This document shows, piece by piece, positions 1-4,860 of a stretch of 7,183 bases of DNA. The stretch comes from Pleurocapsa sp. MO_226.B13 (GTDB lineage Bacteria; Cyanobacteriota; Cyanobacteriia; Cyanobacteriales; Xenococcaceae). The stretch is taken from the NCBI GenBank assembly GCA_030064795.1, contig JASJEI010000412.1, positions 1 through 7,183 of the forward strand. The letters are read 5' to 3'. The notes beneath the pieces are model-generated. The model ran no database searches. It worked only from the letters and a program-made list of their open reading frames with translations, and was not told the DNA's origin. The position numbers were made by a program, and so were the translations under genes. Each line of letters begins with the position of its first letter. Position 1 is the stretch's first letter.

Positions 1-77
1 CCTCACAATTGGGGCGGTCGGCGGGCAATAACCTCTGGCTAAAACTTATCCATTTGAATAAGGCTGACCAACTTTGA
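1..77. other. Unassigned stretch beyond the transposase remnant
   Basis: The catalytic part of the minus-strand transposase would be expected here, but no frame shows a recognisable DDE-domain motif, and the transposase frame meets further stops. On the plus strand one frame stays open from base 3 to a TGA at 75-77 and could be the C-terminal end of a gene entering from the left. I do not recognise it and it is too short to call. Confidence 0.25.
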
Positions 78-348
78 CTAACTTTTTTGTAGCCCTTGTA
101 AATATTCAAATGTCCCATCTTCTTGCCATCGTTGTAACCAACGATGAGTTGCACTCTTTGATGCCCAAATCTCTCCTCGTGGCAAGTCACACCAGCGACA
201 TCCAGTAATGAGGATATACATTAGGCTATTTAAAACATGACGAAATGGAGTATGAGGCATTCCCCGTGTTCGCTTCTTTGGAGGAGGGAAAATATCCTCA
301 AACAATTTCCATCTCTGTATCGCTTAAACCTTCAAAACGTCCTGCCAT
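78..348 (-). pseudogene. IS5-family transposase, N-terminal remnant with frameshift
   Basis: Reading from an ATG at 348-346, the product starts MAGRFEGLSDTE. It then needs a one-base correction (the extra A on the minus strand at 312) to continue WKLFEDIFPPPKKRTRG, then MPHTPFRHVLNSLMYILITG and the CRWCDLPRG block, and on to ATHRWLQRWQEDGTFEYLQ. This is the typical N-terminal domain (DUF4096-like) of IS5-family transposases common in cyanobacteria. Without the correction the ATG frame stops after 16 residues, and the downstream part opens only with a TTG at 305. The frame then ends at a TAG at 78-80, and no DDE catalytic domain is visible in the remaining 77 bases. The element is therefore dead by frameshift and apparently also truncated, unless a second frame lies beyond the window. 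The family assignment is firm; the subgroup is not. Confidence 0.85.
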
Positions 349-418
349 TCTACTCTCTGTCTCATCAAGAGTAAATTATCATGTTTTGGATATTAGTGGG
401 ATAGATTCACTCAGAACC

Positions 419-1042
419 TTATATCTTCTTTGCTACAATAAAACGTCTTGGTGGTGAGGGAAAAAATATTTCAGTTTCAACGAGTTGAAAATTTGCATTA
501 ACTATAAAATCTTCTAATTCAGATATTTTGAAACACTTAACGTATGGAATTAATCTTAATTTACCGAGTATGAACGCGACAATACTCCAAAATTTATTTT
601 TCTCTGCCAGGCATACTGTTCCAGAAATAAATAATCCTCCCGTCTTGAGTAATTCGTTTATTCTTTGCATGACCTTGTGGGGATCTTCTAATAAATGTAA
701 AACGTTGAAAGCTAAAATTACGTCAAATGATTCTTTTTTAATAGTCTCATCAAATATGGTCGAGCGGGCGAATTTGACATTTTTAATCTTGCTCTCTTCT
801 GCTTTTCTTTTGGCAATTTCAATCATTTTTGACGATATATCGGTAGCATAAATCTCCTGAACGCGATCGGCTAATTCCAAGGCAATCGTTCCCGTCCCAC
901 ATCCAAACTCGAAAACAATATCGTTTATGTTGAGATGTTTTTTAGTGTTTTCAAGAGTCTCATTGTAAGCCTTTTTATTTTTAATGGCTTGCTTTTCATA
1001 ACTATTTGCTGTTTTGTCCCAAAACTTTTCCGCTCTAGACAT
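419..1042 (-). CDS. Class I SAM-dependent methyltransferase
   Basis: This 207-residue protein has the Rossmann-fold methyltransferase layout. SAM-binding motif I is FEFGCGTG at residues 44-51. The acidic end of strand 2 is ATDIS at 66-70, where D68 should bind the ribose hydroxyls. The motif IV region is FDVILAFNVLHLLEDP at 106-121, followed by a strand typical of the UbiE/Methyltransf_11 group (LLKTGGLFIS). There is no signal peptide, so it is probably cytoplasmic. The substrate cannot be told from sequence; small molecules or lipid/quinone head groups are usual for this type. The ATG at 1042 is preceded by GGAAA about nine bases upstream. It is rich in Lys, Ile, Asn and AT-rich codons, and its stop lies 70 bases from the start of the IS5 remnant, so its last residues may have been altered by that insertion. 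Transfer from elsewhere is possible but unproven. Confidence 0.9.
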   Translation of the reverse strand: MSRAEKFWDKTANSYEKQAIKNKKAYNETLENTKKHLNINDIVFEFGCGTGTIALELADRVQEIYATDISSKMIEIAKRKAEESKIKNVKFARSTIFDETIKKESFDVILAFNVLHLLEDPHKVMQRINELLKTGGLFISGTVCLAEKNKFWSIVAFILGKLRLIPYVKCFKISELEDFIVNANFQLVETEIFFPSPPRRFIVAKKI

Positions 1043-1213
1043 TTTAAAAATTTTCCATTATTTAACCTTATGCTATCAACTTATCTATTTGGCGTTGCGA
1101 CATATGTATAAAGAGCAATAATAGAAAGCTGACAAGCATCACCTGCCACATATTCTGCCCACTAGAATATTTTCACCAAGGAACTGAGTTGTGAATGTAG
1201 TTTTTGAAAAAGA

Positions 1214-1227
1214 AAGTATTAATACTT
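1214..1227. promoter_or_regulatory. Perfect 14-bp palindrome upstream of the microprotein gene
   Basis: AAGTATTAATACTT is its own reverse complement and lies 47 bases ahead of the 42-residue gene, in a non-coding stretch between divergent genes. A dimeric regulator site is plausible. It does not match the NtcA consensus GTA-N8-TAC, because its GTA/TAC half-sites are separated by only four bases. AT-rich palindromes of this size can arise by chance, so confidence is low. Confidence 0.3.
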
Positions 1228-1273
1228 GTACGGTTATCCTCCCCTCCATAGTCACAGTCGGGAGAGATAGAGT

Positions 1274-1402
1274 ATGAATGATCGACTTTACAAAAGTTTG
1301 CACAGCCAAAAAACCATGATGAATTTAATCCTTCTGATCGTGTACATCTGGGCTTGGCTAGGGATTCTAAACCAGCTCAGCAGAACAAATCCGTCCAACT
1401 GA
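1274..1402 (+). CDS. Small single-helix membrane protein (42 aa), unknown function
   Basis: I do not recognise this gene. The reading frame starts at an ATG with a GGAGAG purine tract (1261-1266) eight bases upstream and ends at TGA 1400-1402. The 42-residue product begins MNDRLYKSLHSQKTMMN, which is polar and basic. A hydrophobic segment of about 18-19 residues follows from residue 18 (LILLIVYIWAWLGIL), and then a short polar tail QLSRTNPSN. The positive-inside rule predicts an N-in, C-out single-pass membrane protein, most likely in the thylakoid or plasma membrane. Its size and architecture resemble the small photosynthetic membrane subunits and stress microproteins of cyanobacteria. Its place 116 bases ahead of nblA, on the same strand, suggests a link with pigment or photosystem stress. 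It could be a chance frame, but the ribosome site and clean helix argue against that. Confidence 0.55.
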   Translation: MNDRLYKSLHSQKTMMNLILLIVYIWAWLGILNQLSRTNPSN

Positions 1403-1451
1403 CACAGTTTAACTTTCTTAAGATCAATCTTCCGACTGATGCCAGGCTATC

Positions 1452-1478
1452 TTGACAATAATTAACATAAATTATGAA
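1452..1478 (+). promoter_or_regulatory. Probable promoter of nblA
   Basis: A perfect -35 box TTGACA (1452-1457) is followed after 15 bases by TATGAA (1473-1478), a fair -10 box; AATACT at 1477-1482 with 19-base spacing is the alternative. It lies 40 bases ahead of the nblA start. I see no GTA-N8-TAC NtcA site nearby. Confidence 0.45.
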
Positions 1479-1518
1479 TACTTAAAAATCTTCTCATACA
1501 AAAAGCCGTGAGTCAGTT

Positions 1519-1716
1519 ATGAAAGATTCCGAACAACTATCTTTGGAACAAAAATTCAATTTAAGAACATTTGCCGATCTAGTGCAAACTCTTTCTTCTG
1601 AGGAAGCGCAGGGTTTGTCGATTGAACTTTATCGACGAATGATGCTTAAAGATAACTTATACCAGGAGTTATTACGAGATTATTGGGATACTAGCTCATT
1701 CCCTACGTCTGCTTAA
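1519..1716 (+). CDS. nblA: Phycobilisome degradation protein NblA
   Basis: This 65-residue protein matches the NblA family over its whole core: LSLEQKFNLRTFADLVQTLS (residues 8-27), EEAQGLSIELYRRMMLKD (28-45), then NLYQELLRD. The pattern predicts the two-helix hairpin that dimerises into a four-helix bundle. In this family NblA binds phycobilisome rods and links them to the ClpC chaperone, so antenna pigment proteins are degraded during nitrogen or sulfur starvation or high light. The ATG at 1519 gives the usual NblA length; no strong Shine-Dalgarno precedes it, which is common in cyanobacteria. The C-terminal tail WDTSSFPTSA is slightly longer than in short NblAs. A HEAT-repeat gene follows 104 bases downstream on the same strand, and a membrane microprotein precedes it. 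Regulation probably runs through the TTGACA promoter at 1452. Confidence 0.93.
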   Translation: MKDSEQLSLEQKFNLRTFADLVQTLSSEEAQGLSIELYRRMMLKDNLYQELLRDYWDTSSFPTSA

Positions 1717-1820
1717 AATTCTCATGTTGAGTTAAGGTTGCTTCAACTCTTAGCATTCATCACCCAAAAACGAGTTAAACAATCAATCAATTTAAATTAC
1801 TCAAATTTTTAGATATTCTC

Positions 1821-2477
1821 ATGGAACTGCATCAGATTGAAACTTATCTCGATAACCCTAATCCTCAAAATCGTATGAAAGCGATTACCGAGTTAAGGAA
1901 CTATGAACCTAATTTAGTTGTTCCTTTACTAAAGCGAAGAATGTATGACCAAGAATTTATTATTCGTTCTTTTGTCGCTACGGGTTTGGGACATAAACGA
2001 ACAAAAGAAGGCTTTGAGTTGTTACTGGATTTAATCGAGAACGATCGCGATTATAATGTCAGAGCTGAAGCTGCTAATTCTCTGGCCAAATATGGTGAGA
2101 GTGCCATTCCCCATCTGGTGAAATTATTCCGACAAGACTCTCATTGGCTGGTAAGGTATAGTATTTTTGCCGCTATCGATTTAAGACAACATCCTGAAAT
2201 TCTTCTGGAATTTTGTACTTTAGCACTCAGGGGAGACGATACAGTTGTCCAGCAAACAGCACTCGCCAGTTTAGGACAATTAGCCAATACATCCGAAGCT
2301 CCCAAAGCTTTAGAGCTTCTATTCTCAGCAGCTACATCAGAGCTAGGAGAAATCCGCGCTCAGGTAGCAAGAGTTTTGAAACATTTTGAAGACCCGAAGG
2401 CAAAAGCTGCTCTAATGAATCTGCGACAGGATTCTGATTATCGAGTTGTTGGTGCAACTTTAGAAGGACTTATTTAG
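1821..2477 (+). CDS. HEAT-repeat protein of the phycobilin lyase (CpcE/CpcF/NblB-like) type
   Basis: This 218-residue protein is built almost entirely of HEAT/PBS-lyase repeats, about six to seven helical pairs. Each carries the recurring D-x-x-x-x-V-R core: D43..R49, D77YNVR81, D106SHWLVR112, D139DTVVQ, E177IRAQVA, and D206YRVV near the end. Such repeats form a curved scaffold. In cyanobacteria they make up the E/F-type phycobilin lyases CpcE and CpcF and the related NblB, which is needed for phycobilisome breakdown. No signal peptide or membrane segment is seen, so it is cytoplasmic. The length is close to what I recall for NblB, and it lies directly downstream of nblA on the same strand with a 104-base gap. 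That makes a role in phycobiliprotein chromophore handling attractive. However, many cyanobacterial HEAT proteins have other or unknown roles, so the NblB identity is inference. The ATG at 1821 has no clear ribosome site. Confidence 0.85.
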   Translation: MELHQIETYLDNPNPQNRMKAITELRNYEPNLVVPLLKRRMYDQEFIIRSFVATGLGHKRTKEGFELLLDLIENDRDYNVRAEAANSLAKYGESAIPHLVKLFRQDSHWLVRYSIFAAIDLRQHPEILLEFCTLALRGDDTVVQQTALASLGQLANTSEAPKALELLFSAATSELGEIRAQVARVLKHFEDPKAKAALMNLRQDSDYRVVGATLEGLI

Positions 2478-2491
2478 AGTCAAGATCGCAG

Positions 2492-2531
2492 AAGCACTCA
2501 CTTTGAGCGTTGTTGAATCAGTTGAGTGCTT
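2492..2531 (+). terminator. Inverted repeat after the HEAT-protein gene, possible terminator
   Basis: AAGCACTCA (2492-2500) and TGAGTGCTT (2523-2531) form a perfect nine-base stem 15 bases after the stop codon. The 22-base loop is long and the downstream T-run is poor (TATTTATT), so it may serve RNA end protection or attenuation instead of strict intrinsic termination. Confidence 0.35.
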
Positions 2532-2617
2532 GGCAGCTATTTATTCAAAAACACAATCATGAAAGTAAAGTAGTCACAGCTACTTCTCAAAATCGTAGTT
2601 GGGTTATTTGCTGAAAT

Positions 2618-2644
2618 CTACCTAACGGTTATTGGGTTAGATAG
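2618..2644 (+). repeat. Small inverted repeat in the HEAT-rhodanese intergenic region
   Basis: CTACCTAAC (2618-2626) faces GTTAGATAG (2636-2644), giving eight pairs of nine around a nine-base loop. It touches the start of the larger hairpin at 2643, so the two could be alternative or stacked structures of one RNA. Confidence 0.35.
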
Positions 2645-2706
2645 TCTGGCTGATTATGGTGAGTTTGTTTTTCAAAACTCAAACCATATCCAAACCCAGA
2701 CTTTTG
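2643..2706 (+). terminator. Long imperfect hairpin followed by a T-run
   Basis: The arms pair in steps: AGTCTGG (2643-2649) with CCAGACT (2696-2702), GAT (2652-2654) with ATC (2688-2690), ATGGT (2656-2660) with ACCAT (2683-2687), and GAGTTT (2661-2666) with AAACTC (2675-2680), around an eight-base loop. This gives about 21 pairs interrupted by an internal loop and two small bulges, and TTTTG follows the outer arm. It may be a rho-independent terminator of the nblA/HEAT unit, the 3' end of a small RNA, or a miniature palindromic repeat. The 320-base gap (2478-2797) holds this, the two smaller inverted repeats and the rhodanese promoter, and no convincing gene. Confidence 0.5.
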
Positions 2707-2726
2707 TCAAATATTTTTCATAAAAG

Positions 2727-2754
2727 TTGCTAAAACTTAAATTATTGTTACACT
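2727..2754 (+). promoter_or_regulatory. Probable promoter of the rhodanese-hli unit
   Basis: TTGCTA (2727-2732) and TACACT (2749-2754) are spaced by 16 bases and lie 43 bases ahead of the rhodanese start. The -10 box overlaps GTTACACT, which resembles one half of the high-light regulatory element HLR1 bound by RpaB. A convincing second half at the standard two-base spacing is not present. Confidence 0.4.
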
Positions 2755-2797
2755 ATCAATAGCAAGTTTCAGTCTAGTCATTTCATTAACACAAATC

Positions 2798-3175
2798 ATG
2801 AGTAATCCTCTTAGTTTCATTCCCTTTCCAGAACCTCTTAAAGCTCAATCCCTGGTTTACGATTTGAAAAAACGCCTTGACTGGGGAGAACCAGCTCTCA
2901 CCATTATTGACGTAAGAGATCGAGAAGCTTTCAACACTAGCCATATCTCAGGAGCTGTTTCTCTGCCAATGAACGAGCTAGTCAATCGTGCTTTAAATAA
3001 TCTCGAACTGGATCGCGATCTTTATGTCTACGGCTCTACTGATGAGCAAACTGCTGATGCAGCAGCTCAACTCCGTACTGCTGGATATCAAAATGTGGCA
3101 GAAGTTAAAGGTGGTTTGGCCGCTTGGAAGGCAAATAGTTTTCCGATTGATGGAAACATGGCTGTAGTTGGCTAA
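2798..3175 (+). CDS. Rhodanese-like domain protein lacking the catalytic cysteine
   Basis: This 125-residue protein is a single rhodanese fold. It shows the CH2A-type motif TIIDVRDREAFNTSHISGAVSL (residues 35-56), central helices, the active-site strand DLYVYGSTDEQTADAA (74-89), and the closing motif GYQNVAEVKGGLAAW (96-110). Active rhodaneses carry a cysteine right after the LYVY strand; here that position is G79, and the loop GSTDEQT holds acidic residues. The protein also contains no cysteine at all, so persulfide transfer or disulfide chemistry is ruled out and a binding or sensory role is more likely. There is no signal peptide. It is probably cotranscribed with the HLIP gene 105 bases downstream, which suggests a part in high-light or redox responses; that is inference from position. 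The ATG at 2798 lacks a clear ribosome site. Confidence 0.88.
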   Translation: MSNPLSFIPFPEPLKAQSLVYDLKKRLDWGEPALTIIDVRDREAFNTSHISGAVSLPMNELVNRALNNLELDRDLYVYGSTDEQTADAAAQLRTAGYQNVAEVKGGLAAWKANSFPIDGNMAVVG

Positions 3176-3202
3176 ATCTTGAAAAAACCGATTAATCCTG
3201 TC

Positions 3203-3229
3203 TTGTTAATTAACAGACAAAGTTATACC
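3203..3229 (+). promoter_or_regulatory. Palindrome and possible own promoter ahead of the hli gene
   Basis: TGTTAATTAACA (3204-3215) is a perfect 12-base palindrome in the rhodanese-hli gap. It overlaps a possible -35 box TTGTTA (3203-3208) with TATACC (3224-3229) as -10 at 15-base spacing. A regulator bound to the palindrome would control hli separately from the upstream gene. Both assignments are tentative. Confidence 0.3.
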
Positions 3230-3267
3230 TCTCCCTCGAATTTCACAAAAGCCCAATTAAAATTACC

Positions 3268-3273
3268 AAGGAG
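3268..3273 (+). promoter_or_regulatory. Ribosome binding site that fixes the hli start
   Basis: AAGGAG lies seven bases ahead of the ATG at 3281. The same frame is open further upstream from a TTG at 3179, but that extension has no ribosome site and would put 34 unrelated residues before the HLIP core, so the ATG is the start. Confidence 0.8.
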
Positions 3274-3280
3274 TAATCTC

Positions 3281-3424
3281 ATGGAAAACCAAGACAATAA
3301 GTTCGGCTTTACTCAATTTGCAGAGAACTGGAACGGTCGCCTGGCTATGCTCGGCTTTGTTATCGGCATCGCTACCGAATTGTTGACTGGTCAAGGCATT
3401 CTGTCTCAGTTAGGTCTGCTGTAA
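3281..3424 (+). CDS. hli: High-light-inducible protein (HLIP/SCP, CAB-like)
   Basis: This 47-residue protein has one transmembrane helix with the chlorophyll a/b-binding-like signature AENWNGRLAMLGFVIGIATE at residues 14-33. E15, N18 and R20 are the conserved chlorophyll-ligand and helix-pairing residues. HLIPs dimerise in the thylakoid membrane, bind chlorophyll and carotenoid, dissipate excess energy, and help deliver chlorophyll during photosystem II assembly and repair. The N-terminal part MENQDNKFGFTQF is short and soluble, and the C-terminus TGQGILSQLGLL is typical of HliA/HliB-type proteins. The start is set by AAGGAG seven bases upstream. It follows a cysteine-free rhodanese-like gene and ends just before a strong intrinsic terminator. 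Which Hli subclass it belongs to cannot be settled here. High-light induction is expected from the family. Confidence 0.93.
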   Translation: MENQDNKFGFTQFAENWNGRLAMLGFVIGIATELLTGQGILSQLGLL

Positions 3425-3436
3425 TCGATCGACAGC

Positions 3437-3475
3437 TAGTACTGCCAGAGCCAAGTTTCTGGCAGTACTGTTTTA
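3437..3475 (+). terminator. Strong intrinsic terminator of the hli gene
   Basis: AGTACTGCCAGA (3438-3449) and TCTGGCAGTACT (3458-3469) form a perfect 12-base stem with an eight-base loop, followed by GTTTTAG. It starts 13 bases after the hli stop. There is no A-run on its left side, so it should act only on the plus strand and not for the converging trpC. Confidence 0.85.
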
Positions 3476-3541
3476 GTCATTAAGTTGCTACTGGCACAAA
3501 GCCACCGTAAATTCAAATCCCACTTGTCAGTTTTTTTCTTT

Positions 3542-4426
3542 TCAGACAATAAATAGACTAGTTACCGCTTGTTCGATATTCTCTTGCTTAACTAAAGATT
3601 CCCCAATTAAAACTGCTTTTGCCCCCGCTTCTCTGACAGTATTGATATCTTCTGGAGTATGTAAACCAGATTCACTGACAACCAAAATATTACGCTGTTC
3701 TAATATTTCTTTTCTAGCAGCAAATATCTCACAAGTAGTTTGTAAGCTAACCGAAAAATCTTCTAAATTTCGATTATTAATCCCGATTAATTCTACACCC
3801 TCGATCGCCAGTACTCGGTCTAGTTCTTCGAGAGTGTGAACTTCAATTAAAGGAGTCATCCCCAAGGCTTTAGCGATCTTAACGAAATAATTTAAATCTT
3901 TAGTTTCTAAAATTGCAGCAATTAATAATACCGCATCCGCACCTTTAGCACGGGCAAAATATATCTGATAGGGATAAATAATGAACTCTTTACATAGCAG
4001 GGGTAATTTTACCTCTTGTCTGACAAGACTTAAGTTGTCAAAGCTTCCCTGAAAGAATTTTTCATCCGTTAACACTGATAAACAGCTTGCACCAGCATTC
4101 TCGTAAGCTTTAGCGATCGCCACGGGGTTAAAATCAGCTCGAATTACTCCTTTAGAGGGAGATGCCTTTTTAACTTCGGCAATCAAAGCAGGATTGGTTT
4201 TACCGTGGCGTAATGCAGCCAAAAAGTCTATGGGAGGAGCAACATCTTGTACCTGCTGGCGTAACTTCAGCAAAGGCAGGCGATCGCGCATTTTGTCTAC
4301 TTCTGCCTCTTTATGCCAGACAATTTCTTCTAAGATATTGTTTGGTTGGGAGTCAGGAATCTTGGATTGATAGACTACTTCTCCTGTATTTACTTTTGGA
4401 CTGGGATTTCTTCTTCTGATTTGCAT
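3542..4426 (-). CDS. trpC: Indole-3-glycerol-phosphate synthase
   Basis: This enzyme closes the indole ring in tryptophan synthesis, converting carboxyphenylamino-deoxyribulose phosphate to indole-3-glycerol phosphate with loss of CO2 and water. The 294-residue protein has every hallmark of the (beta/alpha)8 barrel: [17 protein letters not shown] (79-95) with E84 and K86, [11 protein letters not shown] (118-128), PLLCKEF (142-148) with the general-acid K146, [11 protein letters not shown] (193-203) with E195, [11 protein letters not shown] (214-224), VSESGL (250-255) with E252 and S253, and the phosphate loop AVLIGES (271-277). The N-terminal 30 residues are an extension seen in cyanobacterial and plant-type TrpC, which is why the protein exceeds the usual 260 residues. 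It stands alone, not in a trp operon, as is common in cyanobacteria, and it converges with hli. Two HIP1 octamers lie inside it. No clear Shine-Dalgarno precedes the ATG. Confidence 0.95.
   Translation of the reverse strand: MQIRRRNPSPKVNTGEVVYQSKIPDSQPNNILEEIVWHKEAEVDKMRDRLPLLKLRQQVQDVAPPIDFLAALRHGKTNPALIAEVKKASPSKGVIRADFNPVAIAKAYENAGASCLSVLTDEKFFQGSFDNLSLVRQEVKLPLLCKEFIIYPYQIYFARAKGADAVLLIAAILETKDLNYFVKIAKALGMTPLIEVHTLEELDRVLAIEGVELIGINNRNLEDFSVSLQTTCEIFAARKEILEQRNILVVSESGLHTPEDINTVREAGAKAVLIGESLVKQENIEQAVTSLFIV
4113..4120. repeat. HIP1 octamer
   Basis: GCGATCGC, the highly iterated palindrome of many cyanobacterial genomes, here inside trpC. It supports a cyanobacterial origin of the window. 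Confidence 0.8.
4280..4287. repeat. HIP1 octamer
   Basis: A second GCGATCGC inside trpC, 160 bases from the first. I saw no copy in the protease or mobile-element parts. Confidence 0.8.
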
Positions 4427-4746
4427 TATTATCGATCGTCAGTAATTAGTAAACTCACCCATAATTGCCAGGGATTAAATACATAATATTACGGGTACGT
4501 GCGAGAGAGACTATCTAGAGATGTAAAATTCTTACTTTTTAAGCCCCGTAACAAGTCCTTTTTTAGACAAGGCGTGAATGGGTAATGCCAAAAAATTGGT
4601 AAATTATTGGATTTTAAATAGTGTAACAACAAATGGACAGAACATTTGAGAAAAAGAAACGATTTAGAATAAATAGCAAAGAGTGTCTTGGAAAGCATTT
4701 CTTTGCACAGGCTTTTACTAGATCTAAACTTTATCGATCAAAAGTC
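4427..4746. other. Gene-poor stretch between trpC and the hydrolase fragment
   Basis: I find no supported gene here. A minus-strand frame (4489-4698, 69 codons) and a plus-strand frame (4633-4773, 46 codons, product rich in Lys and Arg) are open, but neither has a ribosome site, a domain, or protein-like composition I would trust. The trpC promoter must lie at the left end of this stretch; no convincing -35/-10 pair stood out. The sequence is very AT-rich, consistent with decayed DNA. Confidence 0.5.
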
Positions 4747-4860
4747 TCAGATATTGAAAAAAATATTGTTTAGCCCTAATGATTCAAGAATTTCTCCGAC
4801 TAAAATTTGCTCAAAAGATTTACCTGTTGCTTCTTCAGCAATTAAAATTCTTGTGTAATG
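4747..4860 (-). pseudogene. Fragment resembling a beta-lactamase-family serine hydrolase
   Basis: On the minus strand, in a different frame from the protease and starting at its 3' end, a run of 33 residues ends at TGA 4749-4747. It contains IAEEATGKSFEQILVGEI followed by LESLGLNNIFF. This is close to the class-C beta-lactamase/penicillin-binding hydrolase pattern in which an E-x-x-TGKSF-E turn and helix lead to PLGL-x-NT-x-F. Neither the catalytic SxxK nor the YxN motif is present, and the frame before it is unlike the family, so this is at most a relic of a larger gene. The match is short and made by eye, so it could be coincidence. Confidence 0.4.

Noticed and set aside
1403..1518. NtcA site (GTA-N8-TAC) for nitrogen control of nblA
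   Set aside because: No match to the spacing was found in the nblA upstream region, although nblA genes are often NtcA-regulated.
1729..1749. GAGTT...AACTC hairpin after nblA as a terminator
   Set aside because: Only five firm pairs and no T-run follow, so it is too weak to list as a terminator.
3179..3280. N-terminal extension of the HLIP from a TTG at 3179
   Set aside because: No ribosome site at the TTG, the added residues are unlike HLIPs, and AAGGAG stands at the right distance from the ATG at 3281.
4588..4599. CCAA-A4-TTGG inverted repeat as a terminator
   Set aside because: The stem has only four pairs and is placed without relation to any gene end.
4489..4698. 69-codon minus-strand frame between trpC and the protease
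   Set aside because: No ribosome site, no domain, and composition typical of AT-rich non-coding DNA.
4633..4773. 46-codon plus-strand frame encoding a basic peptide
   Set aside because: No ribosome site before its ATG, no recognised motif, and it overlaps the opposite-strand hydrolase fragment.
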